Assembly: GCF_006334915.2 (NCBI RefSeq)
Contig: NZ_VDMA02000001.1
Span: 620,001 to 684,000 of the forward strand
Direction of reading: 5' to 3'
Length of the DNA stretch: 64,000 nt
DNA from: Microbispora catharanthi
GTDB taxonomy: Bacteria; Actinomycetota; Actinomycetes; Streptosporangiales; Streptosporangiaceae
The notes beneath the pieces were generated by a model. That model made no database searches. It was not told where the DNA came from and saw only the letters and a list, made by a program, of their open reading frames with translations. Each line of letters starts with the position of its first letter. Within the stretch, counting starts at the first letter, position 1. The position numbers were made by a program, and so were the translations under genes. Positions 35,882-44,844 of this stretch are shown piece after piece.

Positions 35882-36916
35882 TCAGGCCGTCGCGTGCGTG
35901 GCCGGCTGTGCGCCAGCCTCTGCGACGGTGCCGGTAGGGCGGGTGCGCAGGCCGCCGACCAGGCACAGCATCATTCCGAGCGTGAGCCAGGTCGCCAGGA
36001 CCGTGACAGAGTGGGTGGCGCCGTGACCGTCGAAGAAGGCGGTGGAGCGCAGCAGCCGGCCACCGGCCCCGGGCGGTAGCAGCTGGCCGAGGGTGCCGGA
36101 CCAGCCGGGCAGCATCTCGGGCGCGGTCGCGGTGCCCGACAGGGGGTTGCCTATGAGCATCATGGTGGCGGCGCCGAGGCCGAGGCCGGCGTACCCGAGC
36201 AGTGACTCGAGCCCGAGGATGCTCAGGGAGGTGGCCGCGATGGTCAGGGCGATGGCGCCGCTGTTGGCCCAGTAGGAGCCGTTGAGTGAGCCGAGCCAGA
36301 ACTGCAGGATCGCTGCCACGGCAAGCCCGCCGGTGACGGCGAAGGCGAACGCTCCGGTGACGCGGCGGACGGCGCCGCGGACGAGCCTGGTCAAGAGCAC
36401 GGCGGCGAGCAGGCCGCCCATGACCAGCGGCAGGGCTCCGGCGGCCAGTCCGGCACCGCGCGGGTCGCCGGCCGGCAGCGGGACGAGGTCGCGGGCGGCG
36501 ACCGCCGTACTGGTTCCCTGTGCCTGGCTGAGGCCGGTCGCGATGCTGTTCAGGGCCTGGACGACGGCGGCGCTTCCGGCGGATGCGGTGATGACCTGTG
36601 GGGTACCGGAACTGAGGTCGATCGCCCCGTACACCATGCGGTCGCGGATCAGCTTTTCGGCGGCGGCGGTGTCGGCGGCCTCGGTGACCTCGAAGCCGTC
36701 GGGAAGCCGTTGGTCGAGTGCGGCGGTGAGCTGCTTGACGGCGGGGGCGGGCCCGGCGACGGCGATCGGCACATCATGCACCGATGAGCGTACCGACGGC
36801 CAGGCGAAGGCGGTGAGCAGCAGGCTGATGCTCACCGTGAGCAAGGCGACTGCCCCGGCCACCGTCGGCCAGGGTGAGGGCGACGCGTTGGCTGCGGGCG
36901 AGGCCTGAGTGGACAT
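35882..36916 (-). CDS. YhgE/Pip-like membrane protein (ABC-2-like)
   Basis: The 344-residue protein has TM1 at about residues 18-40 (VAGAVALLTVSISLLLTAFAWP), a periplasmic domain to about 155 (VPIAVAGPAPAVKQLTAALDQRLPDGFEV), then five TM segments to the C terminus. The layout and the AxxGPxPAVxQL opening resemble YhgE/Pip and DUF3533 proteins, distant relatives of ABC-2 permeases linked to export or phage and antibiotic susceptibility. No ATPase partner is adjacent. It may be co-transcribed with the flavoprotein 62 bp upstream. Confidence 0.8.
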   Translation of the reverse strand: MSTQASPAANASPSPWPTVAGAVALLTVSISLLLTAFAWPSVRSSVHDVPIAVAGPAPAVKQLTAALDQRLPDGFEVTEAADTAAAEKLIRDRMVYGAIDLSSGTPQVITASAGSAAVVQALNSIATGLSQAQGTSTAVAARDLVPLPAGDPRGAGLAAGALPLVMGGLLAAVLLTRLVRGAVRRVTGAFAFAVTGGLAVAAILQFWLGSLNGSYWANSGAIALTIAATSLSILGLESLLGYAGLGLGAATMMLIGNPLSGTATAPEMLPGWSGTLGQLLPPGAGGRLLRSTAFFDGHGATHSVTVLATWLTLGMMLCLVGGLRTRPTGTVAEAGAQPATHATA

Positions 36917-36978
36917 GCCTTCTCCTTCGGAGAGGGGAGTTCATCGCCGGGTGAGCGGGGTTTCGGACTCGACGCGGG

Positions 36979-38238
36979 TCAGCTTTCCTGATTGCGGATG
37001 TAGTAGACGCCGCTGATGCGGGCCTTCTCGACACGACCGGCCTTCTCGGCGGTCGCGTCCGGCGCGGCGGCCAGGCGGTGCTTGCGCTTGGGCATGCCGA
37101 ACGTCGGGTGCGAGGTGGCCCACAGCGACATCTTGAGGATGCCCGCCTTGATCCGCGCGGGCTTCCGGCCGCCCATGTACTTCGGCTTTGCTCGCCCTTC
37201 GTCGTCGACCATCTGCAGGATCCCGTCCCGCCGCCCGAGACTGATGTGGTTGTACGTGTAAACCAGCCTGGTGATCGCGATCTTGCGGCCGGTCAGGCCT
37301 CCCACGATCGCCTCGACAGCCTGCCGGCCGGTGTAGCCGGCCGAAGCGCAGGACATCGGCAGCGGCCGTCCGTTGTCGCCGATGGCGTAGGCGCTGTCAC
37401 CGACGGCGTAGATGTTCGGGTGCGAGACCGACCGCATGGTGCGATCGACGACGATCCGGCCGTTCTCGGTGACCTCCAGCCCGCCGGCGGCGGCGATGGG
37501 GTCGACCGCGAATCCGGCCGTCCACACGGTTGCGTCGGATGCCAGGGCGGTGCCGTCGGCGCACAGCACCCGCGTCGCTTCGACGGCTTCGACGCTGGTG
37601 TGCTCCAGGACGGTGATGCCCAGCCGGTCGCAGGCATGGCGCAGGTGGCTGCGGGCCCCGGCGGAGAGCCGGCCGCCCAGCTCGCCGCGGGCGACCAGCG
37701 CCACCGACAGGCCGGGCCGGGATTCGGCGATCTCGGTGGCGGTCTCGATGCCGGTCAACCCGTCGCCGACGACCACCACACGCCCGCCTTCGCCCCGCCT
37801 GCCCAGGCTGTCCAGGCTGTCCAGGCGCTCGCGCAGGCGCAGTGCCGATGGCCTGGCGGCGACGTCGAAGGCGTACTCGGCCGCGCCGGGGACAGTGTGG
37901 TCGGCACCGTGGCTGCCGAGCGCGTACAAAAGCGTGTCGTAGCCGAGTTCGCCGCCGCCGTCGGCGTCGGCCACGGCGACGACCTGGCGCTCGGGGTCGA
38001 CGGCGGCGACGCGGGCCACGCGCAGCCGTATCCCCGTGCCCGAGAAGACGTCGGCGAGCTTCGGAGCCTCGATGTCCTGACCGGTCGCCAACTGATGCAG
38101 CCGCATTCGCTGAACGAAGTCAGGCACGGCGTTGACCACGGTGATCTCGGTGTTCGCCGGGGACAGCCGGCGGGCCAGGGTCCCGGCCACGTAGGCCCCG
38201 GCATAGCCGGCGCCGAGGACGACGATGTGGTGCTTCAT
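36979..38238 (-). CDS. NAD(P)/FAD-dependent oxidoreductase (NDH-2-like)
   Basis: The 419-residue two-dinucleotide-binding-domain flavoprotein has FAD site VVLGAGYAGAYVAGTLARRL at residues 5-24, NAD(P)H site GGRVVVVGDGLTGIETATEIAE at about 150-172 and the second FAD loop PNIYAVGDSAYAIGD. No redox-active CxxC is seen, so a type II NADH dehydrogenase or similar quinone-reducing activity is likelier than a disulfide reductase. No C-terminal membrane helix is obvious. It is probably the effector of the neighbouring ECF41 sigma factor. Confidence 0.88.
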   Translation of the reverse strand: MKHHIVVLGAGYAGAYVAGTLARRLSPANTEITVVNAVPDFVQRMRLHQLATGQDIEAPKLADVFSGTGIRLRVARVAAVDPERQVVAVADADGGGELGYDTLLYALGSHGADHTVPGAAEYAFDVAARPSALRLRERLDSLDSLGRRGEGGRVVVVGDGLTGIETATEIAESRPGLSVALVARGELGGRLSAGARSHLRHACDRLGITVLEHTSVEAVEATRVLCADGTALASDATVWTAGFAVDPIAAAGGLEVTENGRIVVDRTMRSVSHPNIYAVGDSAYAIGDNGRPLPMSCASAGYTGRQAVEAIVGGLTGRKIAITRLVYTYNHISLGRRDGILQMVDDEGRAKPKYMGGRKPARIKAGILKMSLWATSHPTFGMPKRKHRLAAAPDATAEKAGRVEKARISGVYYIRNQES

Positions 38239-38474
38239 GTGACGCTCCTGTCGGTTCGCTTGCTCTCAGTGAGTTGAGCGGGACGTCGCCCCGATTGCTG
38301 ACAGGAACTGCGTGTGGCATGGGTCACAGAGCGGGAGGAGCGTCGCCCGGCGATGCTCGCGACGCCGAGGCGGCGCAGAAGGTCGAGGTCGAGCCGGGCG
38401 TCCATGTCCGGCCGGGAGTCCGGTCGACCGCGATCCGGTCGTGAGACGGTGTCGCCGGGACTCCGGCCGGCTCG

Positions 38475-39719
38475 TCAGCCGTCGTCACCCAGGTGGGCGG
38501 CGCGGGCGTTGAGGTAGCGCCGGCGCGGCAGGCTCGCCGCCCGCCGGGCCGCCGCCAGGTAGGCCTCGCGTGCCGCCGCCCGCTGTCCGGCCATCTCCAG
38601 CAGGTGCGCGCGCACGGCGGGCAGGCGGTGGTCGCGGGCGAGCCGTTCGTCGCCCTCCAGCCCGTCGAGCAGGTCCAGCCCCGCCCGCGGCCCCCGGCTC
38701 ATCGCCACCGCGACCGCGTGGTTCAGCAGCGTCACGGGGTTGTCCGACATCCCCGTCAGCACCTCGTACAGCGCGGCGATCTGCGGCCAGTCGGTCGTGT
38801 CCGCGCTCCGCGCCTCGTCGTGCAGGGCGGCGATCGCCGCCTGGACCTGATAGGGCCCGGGCGCACCCCGCGCCAGGGCCGCGTCGACCAGCGCCACGCC
38901 CTCGGCGATGCGGGCGGCGTCCCACAGCGTCCGGTCCTGCTCGGCCATCGGGATCGGCGTGCCGTCCGGGGCGGTGCGCGCGGCGCGGCGTGCGTCGGTG
39001 AGCAGCATGAGCGCGAGCAACCCGGCCGCCTCGCCGTCGTCCGGCAGCAGCCGGTGGACGATGCGGGCCAGCCGGATCGCCTCGGCGGTCAGATCCTCAC
39101 GGCGAAGCCCGGCCTCCCCGGCGTACCCCTCGGTGAAGACCAGGTAGAGCACGTGGAGGACGGCGCTGAGGCGCGCGTCGTGGTCGGCTCGCGCGGGCAT
39201 GCCGAACGGGAGGCCGCTGTCCCTGACGCGTTGCTTGGCCCGGGTGATGCGGCGGGTCATGGTCGCCTCCGGCACCAGGAACGCCCGGGCGATCTGCGCG
39301 GTGGTCAGGCCGCCGACCGCGCGGAGGGTGAGGGCGATCTGCGAGGCGGGCGACAGCGCGGGATGGCAGCACATGAACAGCAGGATCAGCGTGTCGTCGG
39401 ACCCGGCGGTCGACGTGTCCGACACGGGCGCGAGCCGCCACTCGGGAAGCGCCCGCCTGCCGGCGGCGTCCTCCCGTTCGCGCCGGGCCTGCTCGGCGCG
39501 CAGCAGGTCGGTGAGCCTGCGGGCGGCGACGGTGACGAGCCAGCCCAGCGGGTTGTCCGGCAGGCCGTCCTCCGGCCAGCGGACGGCGGCGGCGAGCAGC
39601 GCCTCCTGCACGGCGTCCTCCGCGGTGTCGAAGTGGCCGTACCGTCGCACGACCGCGCCGAGGACCCGCGGCGCCAGGCCGCGCAGCAGGTCCTCGGCCT
39701 CGCCGCGAGGCGTCGTCAC
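38475..39719 (-). CDS. ECF42-group sigma factor with TPR-like C-terminal extension
   Basis: The product is 414 residues from GTG 39719, overlapping the YCII stop as GTGA. Region 2 is VVRRYGHFDTAEDAVQEALLAAAVRWPEDGLPDNPLGWLVTVAARRLTD. Region 4 is LTLRAVGGLTTAQIARAFLVPEATMTRRITRAKQRVRDSGLPF. The C-terminal half (DUF6596 then helical repeats: LYLVFTEGYAG, LHDEARSADTTDWPQIAALYEVL, NPVTLLNHAVAVAM) is the TPR-like extension required for activity in this group. The DGPF/YCII partner is adjacent, as usual, and there is no anti-sigma. Confidence 0.94.
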   Translation of the reverse strand: MTTPRGEAEDLLRGLAPRVLGAVVRRYGHFDTAEDAVQEALLAAAVRWPEDGLPDNPLGWLVTVAARRLTDLLRAEQARREREDAAGRRALPEWRLAPVSDTSTAGSDDTLILLFMCCHPALSPASQIALTLRAVGGLTTAQIARAFLVPEATMTRRITRAKQRVRDSGLPFGMPARADHDARLSAVLHVLYLVFTEGYAGEAGLRREDLTAEAIRLARIVHRLLPDDGEAAGLLALMLLTDARRAARTAPDGTPIPMAEQDRTLWDAARIAEGVALVDAALARGAPGPYQVQAAIAALHDEARSADTTDWPQIAALYEVLTGMSDNPVTLLNHAVAVAMSRGPRAGLDLLDGLEGDERLARDHRLPAVRAHLLEMAGQRAAAREAYLAAARRAASLPRRRYLNARAAHLGDDG

Positions 39720-40138
39720 AGCTCCAGCTCGGCCTGTGACTCGGCGATCGGACGCACGTCCACGTACCACTCGTGCGCCAGGGCCGCGTTCTCGGGATGC
39801 GGGGTGTGCGCCAGGCGCGCGGCGATCTGTGTCGCCCGGTCGAAGCTGTCGCACTCGACGATCGTGTAGCCCGCCAGGACCTCCTCGGTCTCGGCGTACG
39901 GGCCCTCGGTGACGACGGGGACGCCCTCACGCAGCCGGATCCTGCGAGCGTGGACGGGGGCGGTCAGGCCCTGGGCGTCGACGAACTCCCCCGACTTCAC
40001 CAGGTCGTCGTTCCACTCCGTCATGAACGCGTGCATGGCCGCGGCGTCCTCGGCCGACCAGGCGGGTCCGTGGCCCGGCCGTCCCGCCAGGACGTCGTAG
40101 TCCCGCTGTGAGCCGTACAGCATGATCATGTATTTCAC
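39716..40138 (-). CDS. YCII/DGPF-domain protein, ECF42 partner
   Basis: This 140-residue ferredoxin-like-fold protein from GTG 40138 (GGAGAGGAA upstream) opens KYMIMLYGSQRDYDVLAG and carries TEGPYAETEEVLAGYTIVECDSFDRATQIAARL; the TEGPYAE segment corresponds to the D-G-P-F motif of the family. The genes are almost always next to ECF42 sigma factors and are their main targets. The biochemical role is unknown. Confidence 0.93.
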   Translation of the reverse strand: MKYMIMLYGSQRDYDVLAGRPGHGPAWSAEDAAAMHAFMTEWNDDLVKSGEFVDAQGLTAPVHARRIRLREGVPVVTEGPYAETEEVLAGYTIVECDSFDRATQIAARLAHTPHPENAALAHEWYVDVRPIAESQAELEL

Positions 40139-40406
40139 GGTTCGTTCCTCTCCGGCGGGCATCGTCGGCACCGCTTCACCAAGGACGTCGAAGCCGGCCC
40201 CCGGATCCGGACACACCCGTGAGCACGAAAGACCGTCCGGCCACTGTGCCGGAGCGGCCGCGGGCCCTGTCAAGCGAGGGAACGCTGGGAAAGTTTCACG
40301 CGCGGGCACGAGGGCCGCGCCCCGGAGCAGCGCGCACTCCCCCGCCGGACGGCACGCTGGGGCGGACCGTTGGCGCGCGCGGCTCCCGTTGATCAGTGTG
40401 TGCGGC

Positions 40407-41963
40407 ATGACGAACTGGGCAGGCGCGGCGCGGATCGCGGCCGTCGCGGCATCGATCGTGCTGCTCTCGCCGGCGCTCCCGGCGCCGGCGGCGGAAGCGC
40501 CGGCGGGCGTGGCGGACCCCTCCTCGGGCCGGAATCCGCAGCAGAATCCCCCGCAGGACCCACAGCGGGATCCGCGCCGGCATCCGACGCGGGATCTGCG
40601 CTGGGGCGACTGCGCGGGGGTCGACGATCCCGCCCTGCGCTGCGCCGAGGTCACCGTGCCGCTCGACCACCGCCGTCCCCGCGGCCGGACGATCACGATC
40701 GCCATCTCGCGGCTGCCCGCGACGGACCCGACCCGGCGCCACGGCGTGCTGCTCACCACCGGAGGCGGCCCCGGCGGGCCGGGCGTGCCGCTGCCGTCGA
40801 GCCTGGCACCCCTGCTGTCCCCCGAGGTGCGGGCGCGCTACGACCTGATCGGCTTCGACATCCGATTCGTCGAGCGGAGCACGCCCATCGGCTGCGGCCA
40901 GGAGGTGGAGGAGCCCGGCGGCTACTGGGTCCGCACCGCCACCCCCGGAAGCCTCCCGGCCGACGCGGCCGAGGCCCGCGCGTACGCCCGCGACTGCGTG
41001 CGCGCGGCCGGGTGGGCCCTGCCGTACGCCACCACGGCGAACGCCGCCAGGGACATGGACGCCATCCGGGCCGCGCTCGGCGAGGAGAAGATCTCCTACC
41101 TCGGCGGATCGTACGCGGGGATGCTCGGGGCGGTCTATGCCGTCTTGTTCCCCGGCAGGGTGGACAGGTTCGTGCTGGACAGCCCGGTCAACCCGGACAA
41201 CGCGTGGCGGCCGTACGAACTGGACCGCACCCCGGCGTTCGAGGCCGGGACGGTCGCCTTCGCCGCCTGGACGGCCGAGCGGGACACCGTGTACGGCCTC
41301 GGCGGCACGGCGCGGGAGGTCACCGACGCCGTCTCGGGGCTGATCCGGCGCGCCGCGACGGCCCCGGTCGTCGTCGCGGGTCACGCCTGGACGTCGGGCG
41401 AACTCGGGACGCTCCTCGTGGCGGGCATCTACGACGAGCGCTCCTTCGGGCTGGTCGCTGCGGCGTTCGCGGACATCGCCGCCGGGCGGGAGCCCTACGT
41501 GCCGTTCCCCGTCCGCCCGCTGCCGCCCGCGGGGGTGCCCGGCGTCCCGGCCGACAACCACACGGCGACCAACATGGCCTACCGGTGCGGGGACGGTCCC
41601 TGGCCGCGTGACCTCCGCGACTACCAGCGTGATCTCGCCTCCTACAGCGCACGGTATCCGCTGTTCGGCCCGGCCAACGCCAACATCACGCCGTGCGCCT
41701 TCTGGCCCCGGATCAAGGACGAGCCGGTGCGGCTGCCGGCCGATCGGACGCCCGGGGTCCTGGTCACCGCCGCGCTGCGGGACGTGGCGGCGCCGGTGGC
41801 CAACAGCCGCGCCGTGGCGGCGGGCATCCGGGGCTCGCGCCTGGTCACCGTCGACGCGCACACCCACGCGCCGTACCCCGCCTTCGGCGACGCCTGCCTC
41901 AACGGCCAGGTCGACGCCTTCCTCACCACCGGGACGCTCCCGCCCGCCGACGTCGCCTGCTGA
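40407..41963 (+). CDS. Secreted alpha/beta hydrolase with TAP-like C-terminal domain
   Basis: The product is 518 residues from ATG 40407 with a Sec signal peptide (RIAAVAASIVLLSPALPAPAAEA). A Gln/Pro/Arg-rich linker carries repeated QNPPQDPQRDP units (residues 45-60). The SlpD/TAP-type hydrolase core follows: VTVPLDHRRPRGRTITIAISR, TTGGGPGGPG oxyanion loop, nucleophile SYLGGSYAGMLGAVYA, and catalytic Asp/His near the C terminus (LVTVDAHTHAPY). Members are tripeptidyl aminopeptidases or proline iminopeptidase-like exoproteases. A hairpin terminator follows. Confidence 0.88.
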   Translation: MTNWAGAARIAAVAASIVLLSPALPAPAAEAPAGVADPSSGRNPQQNPPQDPQRDPRRHPTRDLRWGDCAGVDDPALRCAEVTVPLDHRRPRGRTITIAISRLPATDPTRRHGVLLTTGGGPGGPGVPLPSSLAPLLSPEVRARYDLIGFDIRFVERSTPIGCGQEVEEPGGYWVRTATPGSLPADAAEARAYARDCVRAAGWALPYATTANAARDMDAIRAALGEEKISYLGGSYAGMLGAVYAVLFPGRVDRFVLDSPVNPDNAWRPYELDRTPAFEAGTVAFAAWTAERDTVYGLGGTAREVTDAVSGLIRRAATAPVVVAGHAWTSGELGTLLVAGIYDERSFGLVAAAFADIAAGREPYVPFPVRPLPPAGVPGVPADNHTATNMAYRCGDGPWPRDLRDYQRDLASYSARYPLFGPANANITPCAFWPRIKDEPVRLPADRTPGVLVTAALRDVAAPVANSRAVAAGIRGSRLVTVDAHTHAPYPAFGDACLNGQVDAFLTTGTLPPADVAC

Positions 41964-41980
41964 CCCCGTCGGAACGGGTC

Positions 41981-42003
41981 GGCCCGGCACAGGGTGCCGG
42001 GCC
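41981..42003 (+). terminator. Strong hairpin terminator
   Basis: GGCCCGGCAC (41981-41990), AGG, GTGCCGGGCC (41994-42003): a perfect 10-bp stem with a 3-nt loop, 18 bp after the hydrolase stop. The rest of the 410-bp gap to 42373 contains only a 6-bp AAGAGC/GCTCTT hairpin near 42075 and no convincing gene. Confidence 0.7.
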
Positions 42004-42373
42004 CTCCGCGGTCATGGGCGGAACACCTGCAGCGTGACCGCGCGGCGTACAGCCGGTCTCGTGGCCGGGGTGGAAGAGCGCGTTGCTCTTTCATTACGCA
42101 CCACGGTTGGTGCCGAATGTGCGCGTGTTGCCTTCCGCATGCCGTGGCTTCTCGCCGGCGACCACCGTCGGTCGCGGCCGTGACACGACCATGACACGGC
42201 GCGGACGAGGCGGGGACACCGCTGGCCGACAGTGGGTGGGGTCGGCGGCTGTGGCCCCGGCGACTCCGGCGTCGCTCTCGTCAAGCACGGCGCGATGAGC
42301 CGGCCGCAGCTGCTGTGACCGTCCGTTGGATGAGAGTTCCGGCGAAGGTGATCGCGAAAAGGAGAAGGCGTTG

Positions 42374-43678
42374 GTGAATGACGGAGAATGGGACCGGCGT
42401 TCGGTGTTGCGGGGCGCCGCGGTGCTGGCCGGTGCGGCCGCGACGGCGCCGCTGTTCGGCGGGGCGGCCACGGCGCTGGCCGGCAGCGGTGACGCGGACG
42501 CGCTGTTCAAGGCCGGGAAGTTCGAGCAGGCCGGCCGCGCGTACGAGGAGATTCTGAAGACAGACCCCACGAACCTGCACGCGGCCCGGCGGCGCGGCTA
42601 TGTAGCGTTACTGGCCAACAAGTTCCCCGACGCCGAGAAATACCTCAAGATGGCCGTCGAGCTGGCACCCGACGACAAGGACGCCAACTACTTCCTGGCC
42701 GACTGCTACATCCGGCAGGACGAATTCGCCCTGTCCGCACCGCACTGGCAAGCAGCCGGCGAGGACAGCTACGCCAAGTGGTTCGCGGCGGTCAGCGGGG
42801 AGCCGTATCAGATCCACGGCGACATCGCGCGTGTGCCGTTCCAGCAGATGGACCCGATTCCGCTGGTGGAGGCCTCGGTCAACGGCGGGCCGGCGAAGCG
42901 CTTCATGTTCTACACCGGCGCCCCGAATCTGAGCATGCGTGCGTCGGTGGCCAAGGAGGCCGGGCTGAGCCCGGTCGCCAGTCAGAAGATCGAGTACGAG
43001 AACGACACCATATGGGCGTACTACGGGGTGCTGGACTCCTTCAAGCTGGGCGGCATCGAACTGCGCAACGTACCCGTGGGCTGGTCGTCGACGGAGTCGG
43101 GCGAGGATGTCGACACTGACAGCGACGGCCTGATCGGCACGTGGGTCTTCTACCACTTGCTGACCACCTTCGACTACGCGGGGCGGTCGCTGATCCTGCG
43201 CCGCCGGACCCCCGAAACGGCCAGGAAGGCACGCGCCGACGCCATCCGGGCGGGTGCCAAACCCCTGCCGCTGTGGCTGGCCCGTGAGCAATATCTGCAC
43301 AGCAGGGGCAGCATCGCCGGCGTCGCCGGCTCCGGCACAGGGGTGGTGGGCGTGAACTTCGGCGGAAGGGGCGAGATGGCCGCGGTCGTGTTCGGGGACA
43401 CTGCCAAGCGGTTGGGGATCCGCACCGACCACGACCGCCCGATCGGGACTTTCGCCCACAGCCACCCAGCCGTCACCTACCCCTGCTACCCGAAGGAGAT
43501 CCGCCTCGGCAACGCCACCGCCGAGGAGATCTACTGCGAGAACCACCCAGGGGCCGAGCTCGCCCCCTTGGGGTTCGACGTGCCGGCCACCTTCTTCCAC
43601 TGCTTCTACAAGCCCTACAACGTCACTCTCGACTTCACCGGCATGAACCTCTACATCGCCCGCGGTAAGGCCACCTGA
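42374..43678 (+). CDS. Tat-exported TPR protein with degenerate aspartyl-protease domain
   Basis: The product is 434 residues from GTG 42374 (AAGGAG nine bases upstream). A twin-arginine signal DRRSVLRGAAVLAGAAATAP is followed by two to three TPR units (DALFKAGKFEQAGRAYEEI, NLHAARRRGYVALLANKF) to about residue 135. The remainder resembles a duplicated retropepsin-like fold (VEASVNGGPAKRFMF, LGGIELRNVPVGW, IGTWVFYHLLTTFDYAGRSLILRR). The first active-site DTGA is YTGA here and no DTG is seen in the second copy, so it is probably a non-catalytic binding protein. It is monocistronic. Confidence 0.75.
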   Translation: MNDGEWDRRSVLRGAAVLAGAAATAPLFGGAATALAGSGDADALFKAGKFEQAGRAYEEILKTDPTNLHAARRRGYVALLANKFPDAEKYLKMAVELAPDDKDANYFLADCYIRQDEFALSAPHWQAAGEDSYAKWFAAVSGEPYQIHGDIARVPFQQMDPIPLVEASVNGGPAKRFMFYTGAPNLSMRASVAKEAGLSPVASQKIEYENDTIWAYYGVLDSFKLGGIELRNVPVGWSSTESGEDVDTDSDGLIGTWVFYHLLTTFDYAGRSLILRRRTPETARKARADAIRAGAKPLPLWLAREQYLHSRGSIAGVAGSGTGVVGVNFGGRGEMAAVVFGDTAKRLGIRTDHDRPIGTFAHSHPAVTYPCYPKEIRLGNATAEEIYCENHPGAELAPLGFDVPATFFHCFYKPYNVTLDFTGMNLYIARGKAT

Positions 43679-43700
43679 TCACCGCGACCGCGCGAGCGTC

Positions 43701-43841
43701 ATGAGAGCGGCCTCGCCCGTGGCCGCCCTGGTGATGTCCGCGGTGGCGTTGGTGATCCCGCCGTTCGCCGTCATCATCGCCAACCACGGTGACCGTCGCG
43801 ACCGACGTGGGGCCGATCCCGCGGGCGTACCGGTGCCTCGA
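43701..43841 (+). other. Possible small membrane peptide or gene start
   Basis: ATG 43701 opens MRAASPVAALVMSAVALVIP followed by PFAVIIANHGDRRDRRG: one hydrophobic helix and a basic tail with good codon bias. The frame then runs antisense into the hydrolase gene. It may be a truncated gene or a small membrane protein. No recognisable family. Confidence 0.25.
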
Positions 43842-44720
43842 TCAGCGGGCGAGGAGGGCGCGCAGGGCCCCGGCGACGCCGGCCGGGTCCTCCTCGGCCA
43901 TGAAGTGCCCGCATTTGACCGTCGTGTGCACCAGGTCGGGGGCCCAGCCGCCCCACAGCGCCTCGGCGTCGTACCCGAGGGCGGCCCCCCAGTCCTGCTG
44001 GAGCACGGTCACCGGCATCCGCAGGCGGTTCCCCGCCTCCCGGTCCGCCCGGTCGTGGTCCACGTCGATCCCCGCCGACGCGCGGTAGTCCGCCACGATC
44101 GAGGGCACCGCCGCACGGCAGGCGTCCAGGTAGGCGGCGCGTACGCCGGCGGGGATCGCCTCGCGGTCGAGGGTCCAGACGTCGAGGAAGTGGCCGAAGA
44201 AGGCGTCCGCGCTCGCGCCGATCATCCGCTCGGGCAGGCCGGGCGGCTGGGCCATCAGGTACAGGTGGAATCCGACGGCGGCGCCTGCGCCGTGCATCAC
44301 GTCCCACATGTCCAGCGTGGGCAGCACGTCGAGGCACGCCAGGTGGCTGATCGAGGCCGGGTGGTCGAGCCCGGCGCGGAAGGCGACCAGCGCGCCGCGG
44401 TCGTGGCCGGCCAGCGCGAACCGCTCATGTCCCAGCGCCCGCGCCACGGCGACGACGTCGGCGGCCATCGTGCGCTTGGAATAGGTCTCGCGACCGGCCT
44501 CGGCCGGCTTGTCGCTGGCGCCGTAGCCGCGCAGGTCGGGACAGATCACGGTGTGGTCGGCGGCCAGGTCGGCGGCGACGTGCCGCCACATCAGGTGGGT
44601 CTGGGGGAAACCGTGCAGCAGCACGATCGGGCTCCCCGACCCGGCGACGGCCGCGTTCAGCGACACGCCGTCGGCGACCGGCACGCGAAGGTAGTCGAAA
44701 CCGGGAAGGACAGGCGCCAT
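43842..44720 (-). CDS. Alpha/beta hydrolase (epoxide hydrolase/haloacetate dehalogenase-like)
   Basis: The 292-residue protein has the oxyanion HGFPQTHLMWRHVA, the nucleophile motif LAGHDRGALVAFRAG in which Asp (GHDRG) is the nucleophile as in haloalkane/haloacetate dehalogenases and epoxide hydrolases, and the terminal His in TVKCGHFMAEEDP. The cap domain runs from about residue 140 to 220. ATG 44720 has AAAGGGGG upstream; GTG 44723 is immediately adjacent. It is divergent from the SARP regulator. The substrate is unknown. Confidence 0.9.
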   Translation of the reverse strand: MAPVLPGFDYLRVPVADGVSLNAAVAGSGSPIVLLHGFPQTHLMWRHVAADLAADHTVICPDLRGYGASDKPAEAGRETYSKRTMAADVVAVARALGHERFALAGHDRGALVAFRAGLDHPASISHLACLDVLPTLDMWDVMHGAGAAVGFHLYLMAQPPGLPERMIGASADAFFGHFLDVWTLDREAIPAGVRAAYLDACRAAVPSIVADYRASAGIDVDHDRADREAGNRLRMPVTVLQQDWGAALGYDAEALWGGWAPDLVHTTVKCGHFMAEEDPAGVAGALRALLAR

Positions 44721-44844
44721 CACGCGCCCCCTTTCTGTACGGGATCAGATGCCCCCAGGCTGCCGGGCGTGAATGAGCATCCGATCAGCGCGCTACCGTG
44801 GCAGTTGCTTTGACCTGGGGGTACGCGCGGAAAGGGGGCCGCAG

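Noticed and set aside
38239..38474. Search for an ECF41 promoter before the NDH-2-like flavoprotein
   Set aside because: TGTCAGC and CGTC occur on the minus strand but only 11 bp apart, not 16; not accepted as a promoter.
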